64,000 nt of DNA from Streptomyces acidiscabies. GTDB lineage: Bacteria > Actinomycetota > Actinomycetes > Streptomycetales > Streptomycetaceae. The position numbers were made by a program, and so were the translations under genes. Below are positions 33,048-40,632 of this stretch, in pieces. The DNA lies in the NCBI RefSeq assembly GCF_020010905.1, contig NZ_JAGJBY010000001.1, forward strand, positions 5,600,001 to 5,664,000, given 5' to 3'. The stretch's first letter is position 1. Each line of letters starts with the position of its first letter. The notes under the pieces are model-generated. The model worked only from the letters and a program-made list of their open reading frames with translations, was not told the origin of the DNA and did not search any database.

Positions 33048-33719
33048 ATGAAGCGCAACATGAAGATCGCGACGGCGGTCACCGCGGGTGCCCTCGCCAT
33101 CGGCGGCCTGCTGGCCGTCGGCACAGCGGCGGGTACTGGCAGCAGCCCGGCACCGGATCCCACCCCGCAGCAGATGATGACGGGCCGTCAATACCATGCC
33201 GAGAACCACGGCGACGGCATGCACGAGGCCCGCCGCGACGGGAGCTGCACCGGCTACACCGCCCTCGCACCGCAGGGCACCCTGACCGCGGCCCAGAAGA
33301 CCACTCTGGCACGCACGGCCGAGGAGGAGAAGCTGGCCCACGACCTGTACACGGCCTACGCCGTACGCTACGACCAGCGGATCTTCGAGCGGATCGCGGC
33401 CGCCGAGACCAATCACCTGACCGCCGTCCGCACCCTGCTGGACCGCTACGACATCACCGACCCGACCGCGGGCAAGCAGGCCGGCGACTTCACCGATCCG
33501 GCGGTCCGGGCCGCCTACGACCGGCTTCTGAAGCAAGGTGACAGCAGCCTGGACGGAGCTCTGACGGCAGGCCGCACGGTGGAGAGCGACGACATCGCCG
33601 CGCTGCACAATGCCCTGGCCGGGCTCACCGCTCCGGACGCACGCCAGGTCTACGACAACCTGCTTGCCGCCTCCGAGGGGCACCAGGCTGCCTTCGATCA
33701 CTGGATCGCCGACGAGTAG
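33048..33719 (+). CDS. exported DUF2202 (ferritin-like) protein
   Basis: Exported protein of 223 residues. Signal peptide MKRNMKIATAVTAGALAIGG with a hydrophobic core up to about 28. The mature domain is all-helical DUF2202, ferritin-like: EEEKLAHDLYTAYAVRYDQR, AAAETNHLTAVRTLLDRYDI and AASEGHQAAFDHWI. The Glu and His residues in these helices could hold a di-metal centre. GAGGAGG precedes the ATG. It is divergent from the two-component system and is its likely target, since such proteins are often next to their regulators. Molecular role unknown. Confidence 0.85.
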   Translation: MKRNMKIATAVTAGALAIGGLLAVGTAAGTGSSPAPDPTPQQMMTGRQYHAENHGDGMHEARRDGSCTGYTALAPQGTLTAAQKTTLARTAEEEKLAHDLYTAYAVRYDQRIFERIAAAETNHLTAVRTLLDRYDITDPTAGKQAGDFTDPAVRAAYDRLLKQGDSSLDGALTAGRTVESDDIAALHNALAGLTAPDARQVYDNLLAASEGHQAAFDHWIADE

Positions 33720-33751
33720 TGGACCGGACGCGACCGGAAAGGAGACGAGGA

Positions 33752-34110
33752 GTGCCAGGATCACCCCCGGCGGGGCGGTGGGATGTGCGCGGCGTCGAGC
33801 CGTCATCGGGGACTGAAGCGACCTTCGCGCCGCCGGCCGGGTCGCCCCCGTCAGTTGCGGCCTCGGTGTCGCTGCTGCACGTGGCTGCCGACCCGGTGCG
33901 CTGGACGGTATTGCAGGAGCTCGCCGACGCCCTGGCGTGCGTGCGCAACCCGCAGGAGCATGTGCCGGTAGCGGCGAATCTGCTCAGCTACCACCTCGAA
34001 GTGCTGCGCGATGCCGGGTCGGTCACCACCAGCCGCCGCGGCCGCTGGATCGACTGCGCCCTCGCCGAGGACGCCCCCCGCCCGGCTCCACGCGGTCCTG
34101 CCGGTACCAG
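33752..34110 (+). pseudogene. ArsR-family regulator with frameshift
   Basis: From a GTG at 33752 (AAAGGAG upstream) the frame encodes a winged helix typical of ArsR repressors: SVSLLHVAADPVRWTVLQEL, CVRNPQEHVPVAANLLSYHL, EVLRDAGSVTTSRRGRWIDC. After ALAEDA a shift in a run of six C (34074-34079) moves the expected end, RLHAVLPVP, to the next frame. The uninterrupted frame would continue into an unrelated Arg-rich tail. A sequencing error is possible, but the next gene is also broken. Confidence 0.65.
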
Positions 34111-34440
34111 AGACGAGCCTCGCCGAACGGCTGTCTGTCTCCACCAGCGGCAAGGTCCTGGCCCTGACAGCAGCCGCAGGTGCCTGGACACTCGCCCACT
34201 GGCTCAACGGCCGTGTGTGAAACCAGCTGATCTACGACACCGTCAAGATCGCCCTCCTGAGGTGCCGTGCCGGCCTTCATCGGGCTCGTCGCTGTGGGGG
34301 TCCCCATCGGCGTCACGCTGAGCTTCCTGATGGTCGTCCCGCTGGTCAACGGGATTGCGATCGGCATGCTGTCGACCCTGCTCGGCCGGCGGATCGCTGT
34401 CCTCCACATCACCGCCGGCTCGGTGCCTGGAGAGAAACGT
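34111..34440 (+). pseudogene. ArsP/DUF318-type permease remnant
   Basis: Pieces of a permease in order: LALTAAAGAWTLAHWLNGRV, an in-frame TGA, NQLIYDTVKIALL, then in another frame VPAFIGLVAVGVPIGVTLSF, LMVVPLVNGIAIGML and IAVLHITAGSVPGE. The family reads ..FFLYDTVKI..L..........CSCSAVPAFIGFV.AGVP.GVT.SFLI..P.VNE.A.GML. The CSCS motif region and everything after the first half are missing. It sits directly behind an ArsR-like gene, the usual order of arsR-arsP-type pairs. Confidence 0.65.
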
Positions 34441-34462
34441 CTTCGGTATGGACGAGCCTGGT

Positions 34463-35686
34463 TCAGGCAGCGGCGCGGTCGTCTTCGTGCGCGCTTCGGG
34501 CGGTGTCGTTGTCGGTGGGGGCGTCGATGTGGAAGAGGCGGGCGATGGGGACGTCGGTGGAGCTGTGGGCGACGATGGAGAAGGCGATGCAGACGGCGAT
34601 CAGGGTGAACGCCTCTTCGGCCTGGGGGATGCCGGACTGCAGGACGAGCAGGCCGTAGACGACCGAGGCGAAGCCCTTCGGGCCGAACCAGGCCGCCACC
34701 AGCTTCTCCTTGCGGGAGATCGTCGTGCCGAGCAGTGAGACCAGCAGGGAGGCGGGGCGGATCAGGACGATCGCCAGGACTACCGCCGCGTACCCGCCCA
34801 GGGACAGGTCGCCGAACAACTGCGGCGTGAGCAGCGCGCCGAACACCAGCAGCGCGGCGAACTTGGCGAGTTCGGCCAGCGCCTCGCCCAGCGGCTCGAA
34901 GGACGCCTTCGCTTCGGGGGAGAGGTGGACGAGGACTGCTCCTGCCGAGAACGCGGCCAGGTAGGGGTTGGCGTGGGTGAGGTGGCATGCCCCGTACAGG
35001 ATGATCCCCGTGGCCAGCGGTAGCAGCGGCTGGAGCTTGGGTTCCGCCCCGAGCAGCCGGAACCGTACGAGGCCGTTGACGAGCAGGGGCAGGACGGCGC
35101 CGAAGAGCAGTCCGAGGAGCAGCTCGACCGCGATCGTCCCCGCTGAGGCGTCGGCGCTGTGCGCGGTGGGGCCTGCGGCGGCGATCAGCACCAGGACCAC
35201 GGGAAGGGCGAGACCGTCGTTGATGCCGCTCTCCACGTTCAGCAACTGCCGCAGCTTGGCGGGGACTTCGGCACGTGTGACGATCGCCGACGCGAACACC
35301 GGGTCCGTCGGCGCCAGCACGGCTCCGACCAGGAACGACGTCGTCCAGTCCAGGCCCGCCAGGTAGTGGGTGACCAGCGCCATGAACACGAACGCGAGGG
35401 GCATCCCCAGGCCCAGGGCGCGTGCCGGGTTCCTCCAGTTGGCGCGCAGTTTCGGCAGGGACACGTGCATGCCGTCGGTGAACAGGACGGCGAACAGGGC
35501 GAGATCGGCGGTGACCGACACGATCTCGCTGTCCGGGGTGACGTGGATCAGCCCGAGGAAACCGTCGCTGACGAGCGCGCCGCCGGCCAGGAAGAGGAGG
35601 GAGGTGGACAGGACCGTCCGGGCGGCCAGGCCCGACAGCAGCACCGCCACCAGCAACGCGACGCCGAAAACCAGCACGAGCACCAT
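34463..35686 (-). CDS. CPA1-family Na+/H+ (K+/H+) antiporter
   Basis: Polytopic membrane protein of 407 residues, about 12 segments. Family motifs: LFTDGMHV in the early helices, VGAVLAPTDPVFASAI, and the ion-site motif LNVESGINDGLALPVVLVL. SRKEKLVAAWFGPKGFASVV is typical of the late part. No cytoplasmic TrkA-like tail: the C-terminus is a short acidic stretch. It exchanges protons for sodium or potassium. Starts at an ATG at 35686; upstream are an OmpR-type direct repeat (35773) and a large hairpin. Single-gene unit. Confidence 0.9.
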   Translation of the reverse strand: MVLVLVFGVALLVAVLLSGLAARTVLSTSLLFLAGGALVSDGFLGLIHVTPDSEIVSVTADLALFAVLFTDGMHVSLPKLRANWRNPARALGLGMPLAFVFMALVTHYLAGLDWTTSFLVGAVLAPTDPVFASAIVTRAEVPAKLRQLLNVESGINDGLALPVVLVLIAAAGPTAHSADASAGTIAVELLLGLLFGAVLPLLVNGLVRFRLLGAEPKLQPLLPLATGIILYGACHLTHANPYLAAFSAGAVLVHLSPEAKASFEPLGEALAELAKFAALLVFGALLTPQLFGDLSLGGYAAVVLAIVLIRPASLLVSLLGTTISRKEKLVAAWFGPKGFASVVYGLLVLQSGIPQAEEAFTLIAVCIAFSIVAHSSTDVPIARLFHIDAPTDNDTARSAHEDDRAAA

Positions 35687-35772
35687 GACGGCCGCCCCCG
35701 ATCGGAAGAGAGAGTGATCCCCTGTTCGCCGACCAGGCTTCCCGGCACACCGGGGGGAACCTTACGCGTCCT

Positions 35773-35788
35773 TGACGCTTCTTTGACA
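35773..35788 (+). promoter_or_regulatory. TGACG-N6-TGACA direct repeat
   Basis: 11-bp-phased repeat in the gap between the antiporter and the MarR-like gene; same layout as at 6413, 7322 and 38951. Confidence 0.35.
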
Positions 35789-35803
35789 GGTCGAATACAG
35801 GCA

Positions 35804-35854
35804 GCCCGGCGGCGGCCGTGTTGCCGGGTTCCGGCAATCCGGCCGCCGCCGGGC
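35804..35854. repeat. nested perfect inverted repeat
   Basis: Outer arms of 15 bp (GCCCGGCGGCGGCCG and its complement) enclose, after two unpaired bases on each side, inner arms TTGCCGG/CCGGCAA with a three-base loop. The 51 bp would fold into one long hairpin. It lies between two divergent genes, where neither transcript needs a terminator. Confidence 0.85.
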
Positions 35855-35970
35855 GCTGCGGCGCCTTCTTGTGGCCCGGCCTTGTCAGGGCCAGGCCGAC
35901 GCCCTAATTTCAGTCATGAGTGAAGCAGTTGGATTTTGATGAACCAACTGAAGAAAGCGAGGGTGTGCCG

Positions 35971-36447
35971 GTGGAGCCGAGGAGCGGGGAGGTGCTGGAG
36001 TGGGTGGAGCGGGTCGCGAAGTACTGTGCGGATCAGGACGGTGTGCCGCTGATCGCGGGCCGGGTGCTGGGGTGGCTGATGATCTGTGATCCGCCGGAGC
36101 AGTCCGCGCAGGAGATCGCGTCCGCGATCGGGGCGAGCCGGGCCTCGCTGTCGACGAACCTGCGGCTGCTGAGTTCGGTCGGCTTCCTGCACGAGCTCAC
36201 CCGGCCGGGAAGCCGCACGGTGTACTACCGGGTCGAGGACGACGCCTGGGAGAAGGTCGTGCGGCGGCAGATCGCCTCCCTCACCTCACTCGGGCGGATC
36301 ATGCGCGACGGGATGAGGCTGACCGGCCCCGGGACGGCGCGCGGCACCCGGATCGGCGCTGCCCACGAAGTCTTCGAGTGGCTGGAGGAGACCTTCGCCG
36401 ACGCGCCACCATCCCCGTCCGAAGTCCGCCGTGCGAAGGAGGCGTGA
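35971..36447 (+). CDS. GbsR/MarR-like winged-helix regulator
   Basis: DNA-binding regulator of 158 residues. The winged helix lies in IAGRVLGWLMICDPPEQSAQ, EIASAIGASRASLSTNLRLL and SVGFLHELTRPGSRTVYYRV; the C-terminal helices (VVRRQIASLTSLGRIMRDGM) would form the dimer. The order matches the GbsR branch, which often controls a neighbouring gene. GTG at 35971 has GAGGG seven bases upstream; a GTG at 35920 gives 17 extra residues and no ribosome site. Two bases separate it from the methyltransferase gene, so it probably controls its own operon. Confidence 0.8.
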   Translation: MEPRSGEVLEWVERVAKYCADQDGVPLIAGRVLGWLMICDPPEQSAQEIASAIGASRASLSTNLRLLSSVGFLHELTRPGSRTVYYRVEDDAWEKVVRRQIASLTSLGRIMRDGMRLTGPGTARGTRIGAAHEVFEWLEETFADAPPSPSEVRRAKEA

Positions 36448-36449
36448 GC

Positions 36450-37331
36450 GTGCCGAAGAACTCCGTTGCGGCGCAGACCGCGCTGGGGCCGATGGTGATC
36501 GCGGCGTGCGAGCAGTACCTTCCCGCCTCCCGGCGTGTGCTGGACGACGACCTGGCCGTCCGCTTTCTGCCCCTGGGCCTGCGCACGGTCGTGGCCGCGT
36601 GCCGGTGGCGCCCGGTGCGCCGTCTCCTCCAGAGCGCGACGGACCAGAAAGGGGTCGGGCTCTGGGCGGAGGTGCTCGCCCGTAAACGGTTCGCCGACGA
36701 CCAGGTCCGCGCCGCGCTCGGGGCGGGGATCAGACAGTTCGTGTTCCTCGGCGCGGGCCTGGACACCCGGGCGTACCGCCTGGTGACGGCGCCGGACGCC
36801 CGCGTCGTCGAGGTCGACCTGCCCGCCAACATCGTCCATAAGCGTCGGCGCCTGGAGGCGGTGTACGGCAGGGTGCCCGCTCATGTGGTGCTCGTCCCGG
36901 TCGACTTCCAGACCGATGACCTCGCCGGTTCCCTGGCCGCCCACGGCCTGCGCCTGGGGGAGGAGCCGACGATGGTCGTCTGGGAGGCCGTGACCCAGTA
37001 CCTGACCGAGGAAGGAGTCCGCAGGACACTGGCGTTCCTCGCCGGTGCCACCCCGGGGAGCTGTCTCATCTTCACCTACGTCCTCAGGGACTTCCTCGAC
37101 GGAACCGACTTCCACGGCGCCGAGGGCGCCTACCGCGACTTTGTGGCCAAGCGGCCGATATGGCGCTTCGGACTCGCCCCGTACGACGTGCGCCCTCTGC
37201 TGGAGGAGTACGGCTGGGCCGAGCGGGAGCAGGCCGGCGCCGGGGAGTACAGCGCGCGCTACCTCCAGCCGGCCGGGCGTGACGTGCCGGTCTCCGGGAT
37301 CGAACGGTTCGTCCGTGCGGAGAAGACCTGA
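36450..37331 (+). CDS. SAM-dependent methyltransferase, leucine carboxyl methyltransferase family
   Basis: Protein of 293 residues of the LCMT-like group common in actinomycetes. SAM site: FVFLGAGLDTRAYRL, then VVEVDLPANIVHKRR; further TMVVWEAVTQYLTEEGVRRT, the family's motif with the substrate-side Glu. The C-terminal YGWAEREQAGAGEYSARYLQ completes the fold. GTG at 36450 has AAGGAGG seven bases upstream. It overlaps no neighbour but follows the MarR-like regulator at two bases, so the two form an operon. Substrate of this group is mostly unknown; polyketide or small-acid carboxylates are possible. Confidence 0.85.
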   Translation: MPKNSVAAQTALGPMVIAACEQYLPASRRVLDDDLAVRFLPLGLRTVVAACRWRPVRRLLQSATDQKGVGLWAEVLARKRFADDQVRAALGAGIRQFVFLGAGLDTRAYRLVTAPDARVVEVDLPANIVHKRRRLEAVYGRVPAHVVLVPVDFQTDDLAGSLAAHGLRLGEEPTMVVWEAVTQYLTEEGVRRTLAFLAGATPGSCLIFTYVLRDFLDGTDFHGAEGAYRDFVAKRPIWRFGLAPYDVRPLLEEYGWAEREQAGAGEYSARYLQPAGRDVPVSGIERFVRAEKT

Positions 37332-37376
37332 GGTGCCGGGGCTGTTCGGTAGGGGGAGCACCGGAACGGAAAACGG

Positions 37377-37679
37377 CTACCGGAGCTGGTCGTTGTGGCG
37401 TTCGAGGGCGCGTTCCAGGGCGATCTTGCGCAGGGCGGCCTGCACCTGGCTGTTCGGGTGGGTGAGGGTGAGGCGGGTGCCGTGCGCCCGTGCGGGCTTT
37501 GAGCGCGGTGAAGAGGCGGCGCAGCCGGCGGGGCTGAGATGGCCGAGGCCGGAGAGGTCGATCTCCACGGTGCCGGGTCCCGTACGGATGATCCGGGTCA
37601 GGCGCCGGGCCGTGGCTTCGGTGCTGTCCGCGTCGAGGTCCCCGCGCAGCCGGACACACCGGTGGAGGAAGGGGCTCAC
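37377..37679 (-). CDS. STAS-domain protein (anti-sigma antagonist type)
   Basis: Protein of 100 residues with a STAS fold: CVRLRGDLDADSTEATARRL, then TVEIDLSGLGHLSPAGCAA, and the C-terminal LTLTHPNSQVQAALRKIALE. The phosphorylation-site region of anti-sigma-factor antagonists (DLS.L.F.DS.G) here reads DLSGLGHLSPAG, with Ser before Pro. The residues after GCAA (SSPRSKPA) look like a pair of compensating one-base shifts of LFTALKA. GTG at 37679 has GGAG six bases upstream. No anti-sigma factor is adjacent. May act in stress sigma-factor control. Confidence 0.7.
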   Translation of the reverse strand: MSPFLHRCVRLRGDLDADSTEATARRLTRIIRTGPGTVEIDLSGLGHLSPAGCAASSPRSKPARAHGTRLTLTHPNSQVQAALRKIALERALERHNDQLR

Positions 37680-37816
37680 GGGGGGCTCCGGGCAGACGGG
37701 GGCATCTGCCGACCAGGCTTTCCGGCGCACCTGCGGGCAGCCGACCGCCCCCGGTGGGTCCTCGCCTGCGGGGAACTGCCGGAACCCCGCAGTCACCCTT
37801 GGGGCCGGGCTGCGGG

Positions 37817-38935
37817 ATGATGCGTCAGGAAGACGTCAAGACAGCATCGGTTTCGGGGGCGGCAGTGACGGGGCGGGACAGTGCGGGGGAGTACGAGTTG
37901 TATCTGGAGGGGTACGCCGGGATCCTGAAGGACGCCGGAGCGAGCGGGCGGCGGCTGACGCGGGAGGAACTCGACTCGCGGCGGATGCTGGGGGAACGGG
38001 CGGCGGAGGCCGGCGTGGGGCTGCGGGCCCTGGTCGCCGCGCATCTGGCCGCCACGCGTGCGGAGTGTCCGTCGGGGGCGGGGGTGTCGGTGGACGCGGT
38101 GCTGGCCGTCACCGCGCAGGCCCTCGACGCGTTCGCCGAGGGCTACGAACGCGCGCAGCACGATGCGGTGCGACGGGAGGAGGCGGCCCGCCGGGAGTTC
38201 ATCGACGACCTGCTGTACGGCCGCAGCGACCTGGGCAGCCTCGCCCAGCGCGCCGAACGCTACGGGCTGCGCCTGGCCCGCGCCCACGCGGTCGCCGTGG
38301 CCCGGGGAACGGCCGCCTATGCGGAGGGCGACCCGGTGCTGCGCACGGTGGAACATGCTCTGACCAGCAGGTTCGGGGAGCGCGAGATCCTGCTCACCAC
38401 CAAGAACGGCCGCCTGGTGTGCGTCGTACCCGGCGACCAGCACGAGATCCTCGCGTACTTCGCGAAGCAGGCGTTCGCCGCCACCGGCGGGGGCCAGGCG
38501 GCGATCGGCCGCCCGCACCCCGGCCCGGCCGGCGTCGTGCAGTCCTACGAGGAAGCCCTCAACATGCTCGACGTCGCCGAACGCCTCCAGGTCGACGAAC
38601 CGGTCCTGCACGCCACCGACCTCCTCGTCTACCCCGTCCTCACCCGTGACCGGCAGGCCATGACCGACCTCGTCGACAGCACCCTCGGCCCGCTGCGCGG
38701 CGCCCGCGGCGGCGCCCAGCCCCTCCTGGAGACCCTGACCGCGTACTTCGACGCCGGCTGCGTGTCCGCGGAAGCCGCCCGCCGTCTGTCCCTGAGCGTG
38801 CGCGCCCTCACCTACCGCCTCGAACGCATCCACCAGCTCACCGGCTCCGACCCGTCCGACCCCACCCACCGCTACACCCTCCAGACCGCCGTCATCGGCG
38901 CCCGCCTGCTGAACTGGCCGGCGACCGCCTCCTGA
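37817..38935 (+). CDS. PucR/CdaR-type transcriptional regulator
   Basis: Regulator of 372 residues. The N-terminal half (about 1-170) is a helical sensor region of RsbRD/GGDEF-like-containing PucR proteins; the middle (about 130-280) has LAQRAERYGLRLARAHAVAV and EEALNMLDVAERLQ. The C-terminal PucR HTH is typical: LLETLTAYFDAGCVSAEAAR, RLSLSVRALTYRLERIHQLT, TLQTAVIGARLL. ATG at 37817 (a second at 37820) has a weak ribosome site. Its 3' end, with 50 bp more than the copy, recurs at 6252-6448. Target genes not known; the STAS protein is divergent from it. Confidence 0.85.
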   Translation: MMRQEDVKTASVSGAAVTGRDSAGEYELYLEGYAGILKDAGASGRRLTREELDSRRMLGERAAEAGVGLRALVAAHLAATRAECPSGAGVSVDAVLAVTAQALDAFAEGYERAQHDAVRREEAARREFIDDLLYGRSDLGSLAQRAERYGLRLARAHAVAVARGTAAYAEGDPVLRTVEHALTSRFGEREILLTTKNGRLVCVVPGDQHEILAYFAKQAFAATGGGQAAIGRPHPGPAGVVQSYEEALNMLDVAERLQVDEPVLHATDLLVYPVLTRDRQAMTDLVDSTLGPLRGARGGAQPLLETLTAYFDAGCVSAEAARRLSLSVRALTYRLERIHQLTGSDPSDPTHRYTLQTAVIGARLLNWPATAS

Positions 38936-38986
38936 CCGCCGGACACGCGGCGTCAGGAGCGCGTCAAGGAACGCGTGCGCCGCTGG
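38740..38986 (+). repeat. full copy of the segment duplicated at 6252-6448
   Basis: Covers the last 196 bp of the PucR gene and 51 bp past its stop. It contains the 50-bp piece, bounded by GACCGCC repeats, that is missing from the other copy, and the CGTCA-N6-CGTCA repeat at 38951-38966. Confidence 0.9.
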
Positions 38987-39021
38987 TCAGCGTGTCCTGT
39001 CGCGGTGCAGGTGGCGGTTTC

Positions 39022-39330
39022 TCACTGGGTTTCATCAGGGCTGGCAGATTCGTGCTGACCGGGCCGAGAGTGACGGATCCGCGCGACACCCGTGTCCAGG
39101 TCCACACCAAGTGGTGTCGCTTCGCCGATCCGAACGTTCTTGCGGAACCTTTCCTGCTCCATCGCCCGCTTCACCGCCTGCGCGGCTGGAGAGAACTCCT
39201 CTGACAGCGCGGAGGTACGCCCCTTCACCTTGCGGTAATAGATCCACCCACGGCGCTCTGCCCACAGGAAAACGAGGTCCATAAGCATCAGACAGACGCC
39301 GACTGCTACTGCGATCACAGTGGTCCTCAC
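39022..39330 (-). CDS. DUF6191-type small membrane protein
   Basis: Protein of 102 residues: one membrane segment (TTVIAVAVGVCLMLMDLVFL), then basic WAERRGWIYYRKVKG, a central LSEEFSPAAQAVKRAMEQER and the family's end GVDLDTGVARI. This order fits the streptomycete DUF6191 group (..VDLD.GTA.I). The start is uncertain: GTG at 39330 fits the membrane segment but has no clear ribosome site. Function unknown. Confidence 0.65.
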   Translation of the reverse strand: MRTTVIAVAVGVCLMLMDLVFLWAERRGWIYYRKVKGRTSALSEEFSPAAQAVKRAMEQERFRKNVRIGEATPLGVDLDTGVARIRHSRPGQHESASPDETQ

Positions 39331-39584
39331 ACCGTTGAAACGCAGTAACTGTCCACCGCGTTCCACGCTCCAACAGCCGGCCAGGCACTGCGGTGCAAGC
39401 AACTTCCGCGAAGCCAGGCCGTTTGAGAACACCGGCCACCGACGTTCTCCAACGACCAGGCACCCGTGCAGGTCAGCAGACCGCTATCTGGCAGCAGCAC
39501 TTCAACAGGACACAGCGACTCGCGAGTTGTCTCAACTGCCGCTGAACGGCGAGGAAAAGGACGCGGACGGGGCAGCCCTGCTGG

Positions 39585-40587
39585 TCAAAGTCCGGCCACC
39601 GTACGGCGAGGTGACGGCACCGTTCTCCTGCACGACATCCACCCCACCTCGGTGGCCGCCGTCCCCGAGGTGTGTCCCGCGGTCTCGATGACGTCGATCA
39701 GTGCCGTGACCGCGGCCGGTAGCGATATGCCGGGAGCGAGGGAGAGCGTGCTGACCGGAGGGTCGCAGGACGCGTACGAGGGATCCTCGCTCGCGCAGAC
39801 GACGAGCAGGTCCTCGGGGACACGCAGGCCGAGCCGGGCGGCACTCGTCAGGGCGCGTCGGCCGCAGTAGTCGTAGATCCCGAACACCGCGTCGGGCCGC
39901 TCGGGAGAGGCGAGAACCCTGTCGAGGGGCCCGTCGGGATGCGGTGAGAGGGTGTTCTGCACGACCTGCGGCAGCTGGCCCCGACGGCGGCACCACTCGG
40001 TGTACGCGGCGACGCGCGCGCGTGTAGTGCTCCTCTCCCGGCCCGGCCAGGAGAGCGACCCGGCGGGCCCCCTGGGTGGCCAGATGGTCGAGCACGCCAC
40101 GGGTCGCGGCCACGTGGTCGTTGTCCACCCACACTTCATCCGGTCTCGGGTCGACGGGGCGGCCGTCGAAGGCGAGGGGGATTCCATGGGCCCGCAGAGT
40201 GTCCGCGACGGGGTCGCCGGCGGGGCTGTCCATCAGGACGACGCCGGCGACGCGCAGCGCCGTCCACAGATTCTGCCGGGCGGCGCAGGGGAGCGTGACG
40301 AGCGCGTAGCCGTGGCGGTGGGCGGCGGCGGTGGCCGCGGTGATCGACCAGGAGAAGAAGGGGACCTCGGCGAAGTTCCAGTCCGTGTACCCGTACGTCG
40401 TGACGGCGAGCCCGAGCGCACGCGGAACCGCTGAACCACCGTCGTAGCCCAGGGCCGAGGCCAGCGCACGGACGCGGTCACGGGTGTGCGCGGTCATACG
40501 ACCGGTGCCCTTGAGGGCATGCGAGACCGTGGCCGTCGAGACCGTTGAATGGGCGGACATTTTCTGCGAATTCCGTCGTTGGATCAC
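39585..40587 (-). pseudogene. LacI-family regulator, frameshifted at a CG repeat
   Basis: The first frame has the recognition part VSTATVSHALKGTGRMTAHT and the hinge-adjacent ALASALGYDG. The sugar-binding domain follows (VVLMDSPAGDPVADTLRAHG, VWVDNDHVAATRGVLDHLAT, RVALLAGPGEEHYTRAR). After a (CG)5 run at 40013-40022 the family pattern continues in the next frame: YTEWCRRRGQLPQ, RPDAVFGIYDYCGRRAL, RVPEDLLVVCASEDPSYASC and the end. In addition the first HTH helix lacks the usual DVA..AGVS pattern, so its start may also be damaged. One-base slippage in the CG run could be a real switch or a sequence error. Confidence 0.8.
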
Positions 40588-40632
40588 GCTGGCAGTACCC
40601 CTTGGATGCGAACCCTGCGCGCTTCACACGAC

